NCBI GenBank assembly: GCA_937924905.1
Contig: CALDUK010000009.1
Span: 62,001 to 126,000 of the forward strand
Length of the DNA: 64,000 nucleotides
Reading direction: 5' to 3'
Source of the DNA: an uncultured Paracoccaceae bacterium
Lineage (GTDB): Bacteria; Pseudomonadota; Alphaproteobacteria; Rhodobacterales; Rhodobacteraceae
Part shown: positions 62,984 through 64,000 of the stretch, piece after piece
How the letters are laid out: every line of letters begins with the position of its first letter
Numbering within the stretch: position 1 is the first letter of the stretch
Translations under genes and position numbers: made by a program
Notes under the pieces: model-generated
The model's input: only the letters and a program-made list of their open reading frames with translations
Told to the model about the DNA's origin: nothing
The model's database searches: none

Positions 62984-64000
62984 TTAGGGCAACAGTGCGC
63001 GAAGCCAGGCCATGGCTTTGTTGACCGGCGGCATGTCGATGCCTTTTGACAAAAGATGCACAGCGGTTTCAGGCGAAATCGGCGCGCCGGTTTCGGGGTG
63101 AAAGTACCTTGGATACCCGATCAGGCAGGCATGGGCCAAACCGGCAAGCGTCACGTTGACCCCGCGATGGGCGGGAGCGGCCGCTTTGTCGGTTGTCAGG
63201 CCCCAGCCCGCGTAGAACGGCAAACCGAGACAGGTCACGGGTTTGCGGCGCAGGAGCGCTTCGAACCCGAGGGTCGAGGTGATCGTCCAGACCGCATCAC
63301 AGGCCGCTAACGCCTGAACGGGCGAGACATTGAGAAGCGCGTGATCGGCCAGCCCTTCGAGCGCGCTGTCGGGCACGGCCCCGTTGCGCAGACCGGCTTC
63401 GACATCGGGGTGCGGTTTCCAAAGGATATGCGCGTCGGGGTTTTCGGCGCGCGCGTGCTGAAGCAATTCAAGATTTGTCGTGATATCGGTCGCGCCTTTC
63501 AGCAGTGACGCGTCGTCTTCGACCTGTCCCACGACCAAAATGGTCCGGTCGGCGGCCGGTAAATCGGGCAAATCGCCGGAAATGTTGTATTTGGTCAAGC
63601 CGTGGCGCTGAATATCAGCAATCAGCCGTTCAGCACGTTCGATTTCGCCATGACCGAGCGCCGATGAATTGGCGATCAAACGGTCCAGCTTGCCTTCAAC
63701 CGTTGGGTCAAAATAGAGCGACGGATGGTCCATCACCAAAGACACAGGCACGTTCAACGCCGCCCCCAGACCTTGCGACCGGAGGAACCCGTCTTCTATC
63801 CGAAGCGCATCAGGTGGCGCCGGGGCAAGGCCCCAGGTGACGGTTTTTCGGCCTTTGGCTGCGCCGCGGAATTTAAGCCGTTTTTCGCGGCCCAGAGCGC
63901 GTTTCAGATGCGGGCGCTTCCAGGGTTTCATATTCAGCGCGAGATAGCCGTCTTTGTCTTCGCGCCAGGCCCGGGTCTGGGCCGCAAGCGTGTAAAGGAC
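62984..64000 (-). CDS. KpsC-like capsular polysaccharide Kdo transferase, C-terminal part
   Basis: The frame is open to the window edge; 338 codons are present. Blocks such as RIEDGFLRSQGLGA, PSLYFDPTVEGKLDRLI, and VVGQVEDDAS with LWKPHPDVEAGLR and YAGWGLTTD match the second catalytic repeat of KpsC (beta-Kdo transferases that start the lipid linker of group 2 capsules). Full-length proteins have two such repeats (about 670 aa); the first would lie outside. An internal Met at 63931 could make it look like a short gene, but residues before it (AQTRAWREDKDGYLALN) continue the family sequence. Confidence 0.85.
   Translation of the reverse strand, partial: VLYTLAAQTRAWREDKDGYLALNMKPWKRPHLKRALGREKRLKFRGAAKGRKTVTWGLAPAPPDALRIEDGFLRSQGLGAALNVPVSLVMDHPSLYFDPTVEGKLDRLIANSSALGHGEIERAERLIADIQRHGLTKYNISGDLPDLPAADRTILVVGQVEDDASLLKGATDITTNLELLQHARAENPDAHILWKPHPDVEAGLRNGAVPDSALEGLADHALLNVSPVQALAACDAVWTITSTLGFEALLRRKPVTCLGLPFYAGWGLTTDKAAAPAHRGVNVTLAGLAHACLIGYPRYFHPETGAPISPETAVHLLSKGIDMPPVNKAMAWLRALLP

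Noticed and set aside
1-64000. tRNA, rRNA and CRISPR arrays
   Set aside because: No cloverleaf-like segment with TTCGA loops, no conserved rRNA blocks, and no regularly spaced direct repeats were noticed in reading.

Overview
The window is a high-GC, gene-dense alphaproteobacterial chromosome segment, almost certainly from the Rhodobacterales (Roseobacter/Rhodobacter group). The evidence is the ftsA-ftsZ-lpxC-bamD-recN layout, a bacterial betaine-homocysteine methyltransferase with an arginine-rich tail, a fused indolepyruvate oxidoreductase, a heterotetrameric sarcosine oxidase locus (soxBDAG), a gene-transfer-agent (GTA) type holin, and a GC-rich palindromic repeat I associate with this family. 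I see no tRNA, rRNA, CRISPR array, transposase or intact prophage.

Layout. 1-9 kb: end of ftsA, ftsZ, three Tad-like minor pilin/vWA genes, lpxC, bamD and recN. 9-15.7 kb (minus, then plus): bmt, a candidate structured sRNA, a LysR regulator, then the divergent fused indolepyruvate oxidoreductase and an acyltransferase. 15.7-21.7 kb: argC, ccmE, a five-gene overlapping cassette (GH108 endolysin, GTA-type 3TM holin, two tiny proteins, a membrane protein), then ccmF and ccmH. The cassette sits inside the cytochrome c maturation cluster. 21.8-26 kb: an enoyl-CoA hydratase family gene facing a minus-strand group (membrane protein, nucleoside hydrolase, GNAT, selO). 26-36 kb: lon, anmK, tyrS, yebC, a LysE-type exporter, mutL, rmuC. 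35.7-37.9 kb (minus): ccmI, ruvX, DUF1289 and DUF1737 genes. 38-44 kb: soxB, a small membrane protein with its own terminator, soxDAG. 44-49.8 kb: sodB, a LOG-family gene, a LysM protein, an ABC-F ATPase and an iron-binding protein. 49.9-57 kb: a dimethylglycine/sarcosine dehydrogenase-like gene, then the translationally coupled ltnD-otnK-otnC-otnI genes for C4 acid-sugar catabolism with a divergent LacI-type regulator. 57-61 kb (minus): a betaine-type ABC importer (proXVW, fused permease). 61.4 kb to the end: nrdR, ribD and a truncated kpsC-like capsule gene.

Working together. The window holds a near-complete scattered route for glycine betaine: uptake (ProXVW-like), transmethylation to dimethylglycine (Bmt), a dimethylglycine/sarcosine dehydrogenase-like enzyme, and sarcosine oxidase (SoxBDAG), ending in glycine and one-carbon units on tetrahydrofolate. 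SodB lies beside the H2O2-forming oxidase. Cytochrome c maturation is split between ccmE/ccmF/ccmH and a distant ccmI.

Regulatory reading. Several metabolic promoters carry clear inverted repeats: upstream of the indolepyruvate oxidoreductase, soxB, the iron-binding protein, the dehydrogenase, and between ltnD and the LacI-type gene, where two near-identical 12-bp sites are adjacent. A perfect TTAA-N7-TTAA CtrA-type box lies between lon and a membrane-protein gene. Rho-independent terminators were read by eye. Start codons were chosen from overlaps, Shine-Dalgarno sequences and family length. All functional statements are by recognition of sequence families; no search was run.
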